Positions 9,710-19,715 of a DNA stretch of 64,000 bases are shown in pieces. Below the pieces are notes generated by a model. The model saw only the letters and a program-made list of their open reading frames with translations, did no database searches and was not told where the DNA came from. Numbering within the stretch: the first letter of the stretch is position 1; each line of letters begins with the position of its first letter. The stretch spans positions 1 through 64,000 of the forward strand of contig JAIVFH010000148.1 of NCBI GenBank assembly GCA_025765595.1, given 5' to 3'. The DNA is from Obelidium mucronatum (taxonomy: Eukaryota; Chytridiomycota; Chytridiomycetes; Chytridiales; Chytriomycetaceae). A program made the position numbers and the translations under genes.

Positions 9710-12700
9710 ATGGCGGTCCTTTTGTCGCTTCTCTTTTCGGTGTTTGTGGCGGCAGTCATCGCTCTTGGCTTTTCAGCGTTCTCGGCACTGAAAGAGAAAG
9801 AGCGTATTGAACAGGCAAAGAGGGAAGAACGGGCGAGAGGGTGAGCAACTTTCACCTACATCAGCAACAACTCATACAACTCACAGTCCACGGAGACAAA
9901 TCAACACTTCGAAGTCTCTTTCTTTGGGCCTTACTTCAACTCCTGGACCAGTGGTGTACCGAGACAGTGGGTGTCAAGGACTTCACACCGGCAATGCTAG
10001 AACTCTAATCATCAAACAAAACCAACAAAACAAAACAACTGCAGATATTCCCGAAGCAGCGTTTCGTTTTTCTTCTGTTTCTAAACCAACCCCGCTTTCT
10101 TTGTCTTCTTCGACTGTTGAATCGCCGCCGCAAAAAGTTGTCCAAAGCCAGCCTCGTTTTTCTTTCAACGTCGAAACCCAACAGAACAAACAACCGCAAC
10201 AACGCTACACTCGGCAGAGCAATGATTTCATGTTGAGTCAAAATGTCGCACGCGAAAAACCGGAGCTTTTCCCTCAACGCCCGTCGACAGTTTCGAACTC
10301 AGAACCCATTCGGATGGACGAGGATGATGACGAAGCAGAGGAAGCGCCATTGATTCGCAAGAAGCTTACCAACACTGATTCCGAACTCGCTGCTCCTTCG
10401 TCTGCCGGTAGAAAGCGTCGTCATCAATTGGACGAAGCTCCTATTTCAAATGATATGGTGAGCCCCCACGCTCAGAAGCTCATCAATTTGTTTCAGGAGG
10501 TTTTAATGATATGCTTTTTTATTTCGTTCTTGTCAGGCCGTTCACCAACGTTTGCACAAAATCCGAAAGTCTGTGGTTGGATCCAGCAACCCGTCCACAC
10601 CGACCCCACGAAAACAAAACCAGTCTAAAAAATCCCCCAAACAAACTTCAACACCTCAAGTTGTGACTACAGGCACGAAACGCAAGCAATATGCCTTCCC
10701 ACAGGATTTAGACGAATTGACTGAACTAGATGCAGTGCTGAATGAGGAATACCAGGCGGAAGAAATGGCTGAAGAAGACGGTTGGGTTACTCCGGCTTCG
10801 TTTCGCCAGAAAAAGAGGAGGAGAGCGAATGATGCTGGGGATGCTGTCGTGTCCACTCCAAATAATACTGTATCATTGGAGACAAAGCCTCAAATAGGCA
10901 AGGAAGATCAGGTATGTTTGTATTTGTTTAGTTCCGTTTACTAGTTGGTCTAAAAATTCCTCAAGGTGCCTTCAAACAGCAAGCCGACTCCAAGAATATC
11001 TGCGGTATCAACGGCTCGAGGTCGCATCAGATTGGGATCTACCCCATTGAAGGAAACTCAGCGGTTGCACATGACAAAGGGTCCCACCCCTCTCTTCAAA
11101 AAGCCATTGAGCGAAGAAGCAGTGAAATCCATTATTGCTGAAACGGAAAGCTCAACTAAGGAATCGTCATCATCCAACCCTACCTCGGTAGAAGGCACTC
11201 CGGCTGGTCTCCGAAAGGTGAAGTTTGCAGATGAAAGTGGTGGATCTTTGGAAGCTGGACCGACTCCGTCAGGGAAATCATTCTCTTCCGAGGTCCCTAA
11301 GTTTCCTGGGTTTGGTGCAGCGGCAACCGAGAGTACAAAAACCGATGGAAAATCTGCCGAAGCACCAAAGGCGACTGCTGCGTCCGATTTGTTTGCAACC
11401 ATTGGCAAGCCGGCCGAGTCAGCAAAGGAGTCCACAGCTGGGCTATTCGGGAACCTTACTTCTCCCACAAAACCTGCTGCTGATTCTGCAGCAAATTCTC
11501 TGTTTTCTGGATTGGGGACTAAGCCAGCTGAGCCTTCGACTGCCGGCAGCCCTTTTGGTGGATTTGGGTCATCTACCGCCAAAGAATCCCCCAAAAAAGA
11601 TGCCCCGGCGATTCCTCCATTGCCCACATTTGGTTCACTTTCGCCAGCCTCTGCAGATAAGACACAAGAGGCGCCCAAACCAGCCGCATCATTTTCTTTC
11701 GGTTCATTGACTGCAGCACCAGTCACATCGACGACAACGGAAACTACGGTTGAGAAACCTGCCATAGCTTCTAGTGGCGGCTTTAGTTTCGGAGCTCTCG
11801 GGGCCGCAACAGACAAGACAACTGCAGCGCCAGGTGGATTCAGTTTTGGTGGAAGCGAAACCAGTAAAGCTGCCACTCCATTCAACCTTGGCAGTTTGAC
11901 ACCTGCGAATGAATCCAGCCAAGACTGCCGACAAGCCAGCCGAAGCAGCTGGCGGATTTAACTTCAATGCAGCACCATCAACTGACAAGGCGGCATCCAG
12001 TGGTTTACAGCTTTGGTACCAAGACCGATGCGTTGACTTCTAATGGGGATTCCAGCAAATCAGAGGCCTTCTGGGTTCTCCTTCGGTAATTTGGGTGCGT
12101 CATCCGCGGCTCCTTCTCTTGGTGCTTCTGCAGCTCCACCGGCTTCCGCTAACTTCCAGCTGCCGCGCCCGGTAATGGCTTATTTGGTGCTACTCCTGCG
12201 CCTCCAGCTGAAGCCGCAAAACCAGCGGTAGCAGGTTTTAGTTTTGGTGCCGCTCCAACTGTAAACGCGCCTCCTGCAGCGGCTTCTGCTTCGACGACTC
12301 CCGCTTCTACGATTCCATCAGTTTTCTTTCGGAGCTACTGCACCATCCTCCTCGACTGCTTCCACCACTATACCATCATTTTCGGCTGGTGCTACGGCTA
12401 ATACTTCCTCCACTACCGGAGCGGACAGGATTCCCTGCGCCAGCAAATTCGACTTCCAACGCATGCCTTTAGTTTCGGTTCGACGCCCTGCCGCTCCGGA
12501 CAACCACCCCCTCATTTGGAGCAGCCGCGACTCCAGCAGTGCCCAGTTTCGGAGGACAGCAGACGGCCGCTACTACTCCAGCACCCTTGTTTGGATTCCC
12601 AACCGGCTCCATCGAACGTTCCGGCTTTTGGTGCACCAGCGCCAGCACCTGCTGCTACCGGTGGGTTTGGTGGATTTGGATCTGCGGCTCCATCGAATGC

Positions 12701-13685
12701 AACGCCTTTTGGTTCCCAGACAAACTCTACTGGAGCTAGTGCAGGATTCGGATCTACTGCGGCTGCTGGTCAACCGGCGGCGAATGCTTCGTTTTCTTTT
12801 GGTGCAACGGCTGCCCCATCAACAGCAACACCTGCTTTTGGAGCCACACCAGGAGCTGCTACCCAAGGTTTTGGCGCACAATCTACGGCACCCAGTGCGA
12901 CAGGAGCTGCCCCAACGTTTAGTTTTGGTGCAACCACGACCCCATCAACTACCTCCACCACACCAGCGTTTGGCGGATTCGGACAAACGCCTCAAACATC
13001 TACGACACCAGCTTTCGGTCAACAACCTTCTGCACCTGCGACTGGTGGGTTTGGATCTGCAGCCCCATCGGCCACTGGATTCAACTTTGGATCTACAGCA
13101 GCACCCACTTCAACCCCCGCTTTCGGGACACAATCAAGTGCCCCTGCTTTTGGCCAACAAGCATCTACCCCTGCATTCGGCCAGCCGCCTTCTACGACGC
13201 CTGCATTCAACTTTGGCGCGACTAGTACTCAGGCCCCGCCAGCATTTGGGCAACAGCCGCAACAGCCGCAACAGTCTGGCGGGTTCGGTTCTACACCAGC
13301 ATTCGGCGCCTCTGCTCCTTCGACATCGACGACTTCATTCCAATTCGGAGCAGGTGGTGGAAGTACGGCCCCACCCGCGTTCGGTCAACAACAACCGGCG
13401 GCGGCGTCTCAACCATTTGTATTCGGCGGTGGCGGCGGTGGTGGAGCACCATCCACGCCCGCGTCTTCATCTGGATTCCAATTCGGTGCCGGTGGTGGTA
13501 CAGTTGGTGGTGGTGCAGTTGGCGGCGGCGCTGCTGCACATCAAAACCCTCTGTTTGCATTTGGTGCATCTGGGGCAGCAGCGAATGGCGGAGGCATGTT
13601 CAACATGGGATCGACTGTTCCTCAAAATAAGTTGGAAAGGAAGTTGGCGCAACCGAAAACAAGGAGACCTGGTGCAAGACGATGA
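9710..13685 (+). CDS. FG nucleoporin with N-terminal TM segment (POM121-like layout)
   Basis: Exon 1 (9710-9840) encodes a hydrophobic helix (LLSLLFSVFVAAVIALGF) followed by a charged KEKERIEQAKREE stretch. Exons from 9887, 10537 and 10966 add a low-complexity region with NLS-like patches (GRKRRHQ, RQKKRRRAND). The last exon carries FG repeats of GFSFG, PAFG and GGFG type and ends in a basic tail (FNMGSTV...RKLAQPKTRRPGARR). The FNxG-plus-basic C-terminus is shared by POM121, Nup153 and fungal Nup1/Nup124. The role would be lining or anchoring the nuclear pore at the pore membrane. Introns 9841-9886, 10458-10536 and 10912-10965 are inferred. Between about 11900 and 12650 the FG reading frame jumps repeatedly by single bases, while flanking sequence is clean; this looks like poor consensus rather than gene decay. 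Confidence 0.7.
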
Positions 13686-14221
13686 GAGCCGCGTGAATTT
13701 TTTTTTGGGGGGGTGAGGGGGTGAATAGTGTGTGAGGATGGGTTTGTTTGGTGGTTCGGTTTTTTGGGGGGGTTGGGGGTTGGTGTTGCAGTATTTATGA
13801 TTTTGGGATTAATTGTGTGGGGGTACCAGTGGTGACAACTCAACTTTTAATCCCAAGTGTTGGTAAAAAATGGGAGTTTTACAAGAAAAAAAAAAAAGAC
13901 AATGTGGATGGAATTCATGAGGGAAAATAAAAAGTACAATGGTTTTTTTTATACATATACTTTTCATTCATCATGACTGGTTTTCGTGAATTATGCTCAT
14001 TTGGCGTGAATTTGTTGATGCTATTTGATTAGAGCTCTTTTTTGCTACTTGAATTTGAAGGTTGATGCGAGTATTTGGTGTTCGCTGTCTTCGCCCTGTT
14101 TTTTTAAAAGATTGTCATATTGACATCGCAAATGTACGCAAACATCTCTTACAGAAATGCTCAGAATTCAAGGCAGCCGCGTCTGAAAAAATGAGTTCCA
14201 CAGCAAATGAGTAAAAGCTGA
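13686..14221. other. Intergenic, no gene seen
   Basis: About 535 bp between two convergent genes. It holds a G-rich stretch (13700-13795), A/T runs and likely 3' UTRs, but no ORF or RNA that I can support. Confidence 0.6.
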
Positions 14222-15174
14222 TCAAAAACATAATAACTTGCGCTCACAAGTGTAACTTTGAATAAGGAAAAACGTTTGGAGAGCGAACGTGCTCGTGGAA
14301 GAATACGAAATGTAAACGCCATAAAGATTAACCGATAATACAATCGCGCTTCGAATCACTTATGAAAGACCGGAAGATTAAAAAAAACGTCCAAAAATAA
14401 TAAAACACGAAACACACCATTCTCTTGAACAACCACTCTTTCCAGCGCAGACGAGGCATATTGAAGCTGATTCCACGTGTACGCGAGAGAAACTAGAGTG
14501 GCAAATGCATCACAAAGAATATCTGCACTGTTGGAGCCAACTCCCGTCATTGGATGCTGGTTATACACGCAAGTATCGGCCTCGGATATCCAAAGCCCAC
14601 CCGACTCTTTGAGATCAAATACAGTCCATACAAATCGATACATGATTATGAACACTATTCCAACGCGGATTTTTGGATCAAACCCAGATATCGCAAACGT
14701 TTTGTACAGAATAAAAGAGTCTGGCGATTATTTGATTTTTTTTTTTAATTTCCTAATATGGATCGATGGATCTAAAATTAAACTCAAAATACCGAAACTG
14801 GTGTAGAAACAGTGACTTGCGAAATTGATTCCAAACATTCCCATCACGCAATAGGACTCATGCAGATCCCAGACAGCGTTGAATGTAATCATGTATACGA
14901 TACACCAAAAGTTGAAAACGTGCATCAGAAGACCAGGGATCCATATCTTGCTGCACCGCCACCGCTGGGATTTGGACACCACCGCCAAGTTCAATCGTCT
15001 GTTTGACTCAATGACTGTTCGAACGATCCCACTGATGGCAGACTCTGCAATTATTCCACTCAAGATTGCGAAAAAGAGATAGTTGTCTGCTGAAAAAGTT
15101 GTTTGAGCAGTGGATGGTGTTGCATCAAGACTTGTCAGATTTCCGCTGGTCATTTCTATTTCTCTTATTGTCAT
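14222..15174 (-). CDS. Uncharacterised multi-TM protein, family copy 2
   Basis: Three exons: 15174-14793, 14720-14418 and 14358-14222. The conserved block reads ADTCVYNQHPMTGVGSNSAD followed by ILCDAF, matching copies at 1553 and 63078. The last exon (IRSAIVLSVNLYGVYIS) aligns with RSALVTAVNVCNIYVSN of copy 1. Intron positions and phases are the same as in copy 1, good evidence that these are true orthology-level splice sites. Several TM helices are expected, with the N-terminus extracellular or lumenal by hydropathy but unproven. The function is unknown. Confidence 0.6.
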
Positions 15175-15268
15175 TATTATTATTATAATTTAAAAAAAAA
15201 ACGCGTACAGAGCTTTATTAAAGCGCTAATAAGTCACTTTGGGAATTTTCCATGTGAAAGTTTTTTTT

Positions 15269-15521
15269 AATCTGTTATGATTTTATTTTTTGACTGCAGT
15301 AAGGTACTTTTACTTTCGAAAAAGCCGTTTTAGTGGTACAAGCAGATCCGACTCTTTTTGATGATTTGGGTCGCCATGTGAAACTTTTCTTTAATCTGTT
15401 ATGATTTTTTTCTTTAATCTGTTATGATTTTATTTTTTGACTGCAGTAAGATACTTTCACTTTCGAAAAAGCCGTTTTAGTGGTACAAGCAGATCCGACT
15501 CTTTTTGATGATTTGGGTCGT
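15269..15521. repeat. Tandem duplication of the SOD gene 3' end
   Basis: The roughly 105-bp segment from AATCTGTTATGATTTTATTT to GATTTGGGTCG occurs at 15269-15373 and again at 15416-15520 (offset 147 bp) with only about two differences. The right copy contains the last codons and stop (15457-15459) of the SOD-like gene; the left copy is a spare 3' end downstream of it. Confidence 0.85.
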
Positions 15522-16689
15522 CGAGTCTGGAATACCCTTGATACATTTTCAAACAACTGAATCCAACAGCGAGCGCCAGCACAATCAAAGATGTAACCAG
15601 CGCCAGAATGGGAAGAACTAAACTTGATCCAGATGTGGTATTGGATAAAGAATCTGAAGGACAAGAGAGAAAGTTTGACAATGCTGTTTGATTCATGGGT
15701 TTCGCGGCTCCAATTGGTGCCGATGAAATAATTCTGGTTGCGGAACAGTCTGTAGAGGACGGAAGGATCACGAGAGATTTCCCCAAGAAGGACTGAATAG
15801 AGGAGTTGGATATTGCAGGGGGGAATCGAAGGGTGCATGACGTTTTTCCCGATGAATCTGTGGTGAAGGGGGTGGATGATTTACACAAGGTGGGAATAGC
15901 CGTATTCAAATCTGTTGTGACCTGTGTTCATTAATGGAAAAATCAAGACGCGTTTTAAGCGTCTTAAAACAAATCTCAAATGGAGAGCTTAACTGCATAG
16001 TCATAAATTGCAAGTTGGTAGGCAGCTTGTGCACCCAATCCATCCAACGCCAGCAAAAGCAACCCAGACCCACTTTCAGCAGCTTTCCTCAAGATTCGAA
16101 TCGTACCAGTGACAACTTGATCCAACGAATCATTGTCCCGAAAAACAGCCACAGCATCCAACACCGACAATTCCAAAGAATCAGGTACCTGCTTCAAGCG
16201 ATAATCTTTGATTCCAATAACTCCTTGTGCGATCCTCCCACCTTTTCCCCCACTTGGCTGCGACACACAGTCGTCCTCATTCTCATGAATCACAATACCA
16301 CGGCCCAGTACAAATCCCAAAGCATGTGCATCAATCAGAGACAGATGTGGCAGCATCCAGGTCTTTACAGCAATCCCATTTGAGTCTGAGGCGATCCCGC
16401 CCAGATCGCCGTAGTGAACCGAGTTGTTGTTGTTGTTGTTGTCGCTGTTTGGACAGCCGTGGGCCGCGTTTGTGGGATTAAAGTGGGCGCCCAGCAGGGC
16501 CCCCGCGGCGTCCGACGTGTCGCCGAATTCGTGGATGTGGAAACCAAAGCGTTTGTTTGGCGGAAGCCCCGCTGCGCGCAGAGCCACGCTGGCGCCGGCG
16601 CTGGCGGCTTTCTGCGAAAAGATTAAATCTGCGGAAAACGCGCGCGGCGAAAGAAGCGTCGCCGAAAAGAAGGCGGCCGCTGTTGGCAT
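15457..16689 (-). CDS. Membrane-anchored Cu/Zn superoxide dismutase with second, degenerate SOD domain
   Basis: Two exons (16689-15994 and 15921-15457), about 386 residues. An N-terminal secretory signal precedes a Cu/Zn SOD domain with all metal ligands visible: FGFHIHEFGD, GAHFNPTNAAHGC, VHYGDLGG and GRGIVIHENEDDC. It would convert superoxide to peroxide outside the cell. A second domain of the same fold follows from about residue 180: LGKSLVILPSSTDC stands where an active SOD has GRxIVxHxxxDDC, and the histidines are absent. A TM helix (LVLPILALVTSLIVLALAV) and a short basic cytosolic tail end the protein. The classical SOD cysteine in RLxCG is Gln (RIAQG); cysteines in HGC and DDC probably make a different disulfide. 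The intron 15922-15993 joins DYA to VTTDLN in frame. Confidence 0.75.
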
Positions 16690-16729
16690 GTTTCGGTTGA
16701 TTTTAATAAATTAATATTTTAATAAATAA
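16690..16729. promoter_or_regulatory. 40-bp gap between two divergent start codons
   Basis: The SOD gene starts at 16689 (minus) and the CRN-like gene at 16730 (plus). The gap is AT-rich (TTAATATTTTAATAAATAAA). Either the promoters overlap the opposite coding region or one annotated start is too far upstream. Confidence 0.4.
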
Positions 16730-19015
16730 ATGCAAAGCAATGGAACACTCAGCCGAATTGGATTGCAACTTCTGCCCAAGGTGGGCAAACGTTTTCTCTC
16801 TTGGGACAGTCCCTTATGCACCTATTTCGCTACTGCTGCTTCTCTTGGCTTTACTTCGCAACGACCACAACTAAGACACCCCACCCGCTGCTTCTCTGCA
16901 AGTCAAGAGACTAAAAAGAGATCCAGAAATACTTCGAAAGATGTCGAACTTGGGGCTGTCGGAGTTGCTGGTGCTGAGGGTGCGGTGAGAAAGGCGGAAG
17001 AGGCGGTCGAGTTTGCAGTGAGTGTGGTGAAGCAGGCCAACCTGAGATGCGAAAAATGGCGGAACTCTAAACAAGGCAAGTTAACTGGAAGTGAGCCGGC
17101 ATATCTTTTGTTTAAGGAGGAGTTGGATAGTGCGAGGGCTCAACTGAAGGAGCGCGAGGCTGCGTTGGACAGAGCAAGGGCATTTCTTGATAGTACGAGG
17201 GCATATTATCTGAATCGAATAACGGGGGGCCGCTTGAATACCCTACTTCCAAGGCCAGAATCGGTGTTTAGTGATGACCGTTGGCGGCGGCTCGTGAGGA
17301 CCAACCCAGGCTTAGAACTGTCAGGTATTTAACTATGGCCTTGTAACAATATTCTAAAACCATCTCCAGATAGTGAATTCTTGAAATCTCTTCTCGATGA
17401 TCGTTACGTTGAAGTCAAAAGCATTCATGAGCTTCCCATCGCCAATCCTCTCATTGGTTGCATTACTTCTTACACAGATCCAATAACCAAAGTCCAAGTT
17501 ATTTGCCTTCCACAGCCTTTGCCAAGCCCAACCATGATTGGAAGCCATATTATTTTCGTTCGGCCGTTTAATATAACCATGATGAACGCAATGCTCGCAT
17601 GCAAAACAGATCGCATTCTTGTTGTCGGAAATGTCGGGATTGGAAAGTCGTATATGCAGCTCTTGATTCTGCTATGGTGGGCGCGCCGAGACTTGCGACC
17701 TGAAGGAACAAATTGGGACCAATTTTTCAATGAAATTCAAGTGGTTGCTCGTTTGGAAAGGGGTGGCCAGACAGATTTGTTCTTTAAGCGCGATAAGAAG
17801 CATTACAAGATGGATTCGACTAATCGTTTACCGGAGCTGCGCCCTTTTGATTCAAAATCGACCTTGTTCTTGTATGAACCTCAAGGATCAACGGATGAGA
17901 TTGCAAATTGTGGTACTGCTTGTCGTTTGTGGGCTACTGTTTCTCCTTTGCCAAAAAGGTACAAGGAGTTTTCGAAGATGAATTGTGCCTTGAAGTATAT
18001 GGAATGCGCAAGCGAAGATGAACTCACATTCATGGCTCGTGTCTTGGCGTTGGGAATACCGGAATCTTCTTCACTGGCACCACTTTATGAGCCACATGCA
18101 GTGCTTGAACGCATCCGAGTGTTAGGCCCATTCCAACGTGTGGTATTACCATCAAGCCGTGAAGGTCTGAACGTCCAGATGCAAGGTCGCCTATCGGCGT
18201 TGGACAGCCTATCAGCCGAACTTTTGCTGAAGGCTCGAAACATCTCTGAAGAAGGGTCCACATCGCAGCTCTCCATCAGTCATCACATTCTTCGTATTTC
18301 ACCTGCTGATAGTAAATTAGGGACGTATACTCTGAAGGCATCAAGTGAACAAGTCACGGAGTGGCTATCGGACCGTTTATACGAAACAGAGCTGTCTAAC
18401 ATGAAGCATCGCCTCTCTTGTTACAATGAAGACCCCGACTCACAGACAATCACTCCTGCCACTAAAGGGTCCATTTCCACTGTTCTGGAATCGTTTTTTG
18501 CCAAAAACGCGGTTTCAAATGACAACACAAAATTCTTGGGTTGGGAGGTCTCGAAAACAATGTTCTCAGATGACCCAGACAATAAGGGTTGGAAACCAGA
18601 GTGGGGCCCTTTTTCAATGAACCTCGATAAAATGGAGCGCTCAAAGAATCCTCCAACATTCCAGGAAATTGTGAACTCCCCAGGAACGCTCTTTTGGATG
18701 AGAAGCCCAAACTATCCCTTTGTTGACTTCTTTTGTTATGATGCAGCTACTGGCACTGTACAGGGGTTTCAAGCTTCGAAGTCCGAATCTGGCCATGCAA
18801 AGAGTATTGAGACGTGGGACCTCATGGTCAAGAGTCTTGAAATGCCCCTTGGCGGAAAACTGGTTGTGAATATCGTTCCGTTGCCCAGACAGGTGGAGGG
18901 GTATGTGTCTGGAGGACGGAGCATGTTTTTCGCAGATGTAAAGAAAAGAAAGAAGGAAATTGATGAGATTGGAAAGAAGGTTGAATTTCGGGTTATCAAA
19001 ATGGTTTTGGTGTGA
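16730..19015 (+). CDS. Crinkler/RHS-like P-loop NTPase with C-terminal PD-(D/E)XK-type nuclease-like domain
   Basis: Two exons (intron 17325-17369), about 746 residues. The N-terminal 60 residues are basic and Ser-rich, like a mitochondrial presequence. Then comes a coiled-coil stretch (EELDSARAQLKEREAALDRA), and a Walker A (GNVGIGKS) in the RILVVGNVGIGKSYMQLLIL context typical of CRN and retrotransposon-hot-spot NTPases. A late block, PNYPFVDFFCYDAATG then GFQASKSESG, has the D...QxSK pattern of restriction-nuclease folds coupled to these NTPases. In oomycetes and chytrids such proteins are effectors or are linked to genome conflict. No LxLFLAK signature is visible at the N-terminus, so an internal rather than secreted role is as likely. 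Domain calls rest on motifs only. Confidence 0.6.
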
Positions 19016-19200
19016 GAACAGCGTTTCACTATTTTTAGCTATTTTTACTGAGTTGCAGCAATAAAGAGAGCATGAATGAAATTCTTGCACACGCGATGCC
19101 AGACTGGGCAAGTTCCAATAAAAGAAGAGAAACTTTGGTATTACGATGCATAGAGGAGTAGAACTGCAGCATTAAATATGAAATATACAATTCGCGAACT

Positions 19201-19449
19201 TTATTGATGCAATTCTCCACCTTTGGTCAATGTTCCAGCAGATGCGGATTGTTCTCTCCATGCTTGAATATATCCAAGTTTTTCGCTTGCCAGGACACCA
19301 ATATCACCGGGATCCTCTTCCATCTCATCATCTCTGTCAACATCTACGCCTCCTGCGTTCCTCCAAATTAAACATGCCGCTTTATGCAATTGAAGGGCGT
19401 TTCGGTTTGGTGCAAGAGAACAGTCGTTTTCAACAAAGTAGATTGTCAT
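19201..19449 (-). CDS. Small hypothetical protein
   Basis: A single 82-residue ATG-initiated frame with protein-like composition: an acidic central patch (DDEMEEDPGDIG) and GYIQAWREQSA. No signal peptide or TM segment is present. It lies between the convergent end of the CRN-like gene and the end of the ADCK2-like gene. It may be one exon of a longer gene. I recognise no domain. Confidence 0.3.
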   Translation of the reverse strand: MTIYFVENDCSLAPNRNALQLHKAACLIWRNAGGVDVDRDDEMEEDPGDIGVLASEKLGYIQAWREQSASAGTLTKGGELHQ

Positions 19450-19715
19450 TTCTGAATCCCGTTTTGCACTTGAAAAATAGATTCAAGATTACAGCGAATA
19501 AGTAAGTCATCGATAATTAAGGGAATAGACGATTTTTGAGCAAAAATATGCGCAGCATCGAGAGATAGATTGACCCAGCAGAAGAGACACGATTCGCCAC
19601 ACTTTATTTATCTTACTCAAACGCACACACGAACGATCTTAAAACTCGCTTCGCTCGCAACTAAAAAATGCATAAGAAGCAATTGAGGGATTCGTGATGG
19701 GTAATCTAATAGTGC

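Noticed and set aside
10500..10536. 37-nt intron in the nucleoporin gene
   Set aside because: A 79-nt intron from the canonical donor GTGAGC at 10458 to the same acceptor also keeps the frame and is more plausible.
11058..11885. Long 275-codon open frame on the minus strand inside the nucleoporin
   Set aside because: It is a shadow of the low-complexity FG/Ser-Ala coding strand; its Ala/Val/Pro-rich composition mirrors the plus-strand codons.
12463..13716. 417-codon plus-strand frame rich in Arg, Leu, His and Gln
   Set aside because: Alternative frame of the FG repeats; the frame giving PAFG/FSFG repeats is the real one.
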